Of a stretch of 5,982 nt of DNA, positions 5,575 through 5,982 are shown piece after piece. Both the position numbers and the translations under genes were made by a program. The number at the start of each line of letters is the position of its first letter. Positions within the stretch are counted from its first letter, which is position 1. The stretch comes from Mycobacterium sp. GTDB taxonomy: Bacteria > Actinomycetota > Actinomycetes > Mycobacteriales > Mycobacteriaceae. The DNA is taken from NCBI GenBank assembly GCA_028706695.1, contig JAQTVU010000169.1, positions 1-5,982 on the forward strand, in the 5' to 3' direction. A model generated the notes under the pieces. The model was given only the letters and a program-made list of their open reading frames with translations. It ran no database searches and was not told the DNA's origin.

Positions 5575-5982
5575 TCACGCAGTGGTGTTGGCGGTGGCGA
5601 GCTGTGATCGGACTCGCACCAGCGGCGGGTGGGCATTCTGTGGCTGCGGGATGGCCGCGAGGGTGAAGTCGGCGACCGCGCCGGGGCGAAAGACCAGGCA
5701 GTGCGTGGAGCCGCCGAACTGGAAGTAACCTAGTTCTTCGCCCTTGGCGACGTGGTAGCCCGGCGTGATGTTCGGGTGGATGTTGCACGAGGAGACCTCC
5801 ACCATGCCGACCGGCACGAAGGCCAGCAGGCCGATAACCGGATCATCGGCCTCAATGAGGAAGATCGCCCGAGCGGCGACATGGGCCAGGTAGGACTGCG
5901 AGTCGGTTTCAGAGTAGTAGGTGCCCTCCTTCAGGAACGCCCGCACGATCGTCCCGGCGACCGGACTGTGCCACCGGTGGTA
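5575..5982 (-). CDS. Phosphatidylserine decarboxylase-family pyruvoyl enzyme, C-terminal 135 residues (partial)
   Basis: Enzymes of this family cut themselves to make a pyruvoyl cofactor and then decarboxylate an aminophospholipid or, in soluble relatives, an amino acid. The frame is open to the window edge and its N-terminus lies outside. Visible motifs are YHRWHSPVAGTIV at the edge (with the conserved histidines near the active site), then LIEADDPVIGLLAFVPVGMVEV, and GYFQFGGSTHCLVF. The GGST motif (5715-5704) is the expected self-cleavage site; the serine at 5709-5707 would become the pyruvoyl group. GGST in place of the LGST of housekeeping enzymes, and the hydrophilic 33-residue tail after CLVFRPG, fit the divergent soluble-type PSD relatives better than the membrane Psd. 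It is transcribed toward the PAS gene. It appears intact in the visible part; the substrate is unknown. Confidence 0.8.
   Translation of the reverse strand, partial: YHRWHSPVAGTIVRAFLKEGTYYSETDSQSYLAHVAARAIFLIEADDPVIGLLAFVPVGMVEVSSCNIHPNITPGYHVAKGEELGYFQFGGSTHCLVFRPGAVADFTLAAIPQPQNAHPPLVRVRSQLATANTTA

Overview
The window looks like chromosomal DNA from a Mycobacterium (or close relative). It is GC-rich, and the recognisable proteins are of mycobacterial type: a DesA3-like acyl-CoA desaturase remnant, a mycobacterial-style phage integrase N-terminus, and an ATP-grasp, PAS and PSD-like gene group. The left half is a decayed accessory region of insertion sequences and gene fossils. The right half is a mostly intact set of metabolic genes. 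No tRNA, rRNA or CRISPR array is visible. The species assignment is an inference from protein resemblance, made without database searches.

Left half (1-3310). At 1-124 lies the end of an IS630-type element, with the first 29 codons of its transposase on the minus strand. Next is a broken C-terminal piece of a membrane fatty acid desaturase (237-830, minus) with frameshifts and an internal stop. At 1363-2833 sits a complete 1471-bp insertion sequence with 17-bp perfect inverted repeats, a 4-bp GAGT target duplication and an intact 456-codon DDE transposase of the IS701 type. It landed just downstream of a truncated, frameshifted tyrosine-integrase fragment (2876 to about 3310, minus). Joining the two flanks at one GAGT copy recreates a minus-strand open frame starting at 2872. 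Its first 20 or so residues resemble a small helix-turn-helix or excisionase protein, so a decayed prophage or integrative island is the likely target.

Right half (3356-5982). A plus-strand ATP-grasp ligase (3356-4561) is followed after about 0.3-0.4 kb by a small PAS-domain protein (5000-5350), whose 5' end looks frameshifted. Converging on it from the minus strand is the C-terminal part of a phosphatidylserine-decarboxylase-family pyruvoyl enzyme (5575-5982), which runs off the window.

How the parts may work together: a pyruvoyl decarboxylase makes an amine from an amino acid or aminophospholipid, an ATP-grasp enzyme ligates a carboxylate to an amine or thiol, and a PAS protein senses a small ligand or redox state. 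Their adjacency suggests a small uncharacterised amine-modification or lipid-modification pathway, but this is inference. The left half is an integration hot spot abutting this locus; the integrase remnant ends about 50 bp before the ATP-grasp start.
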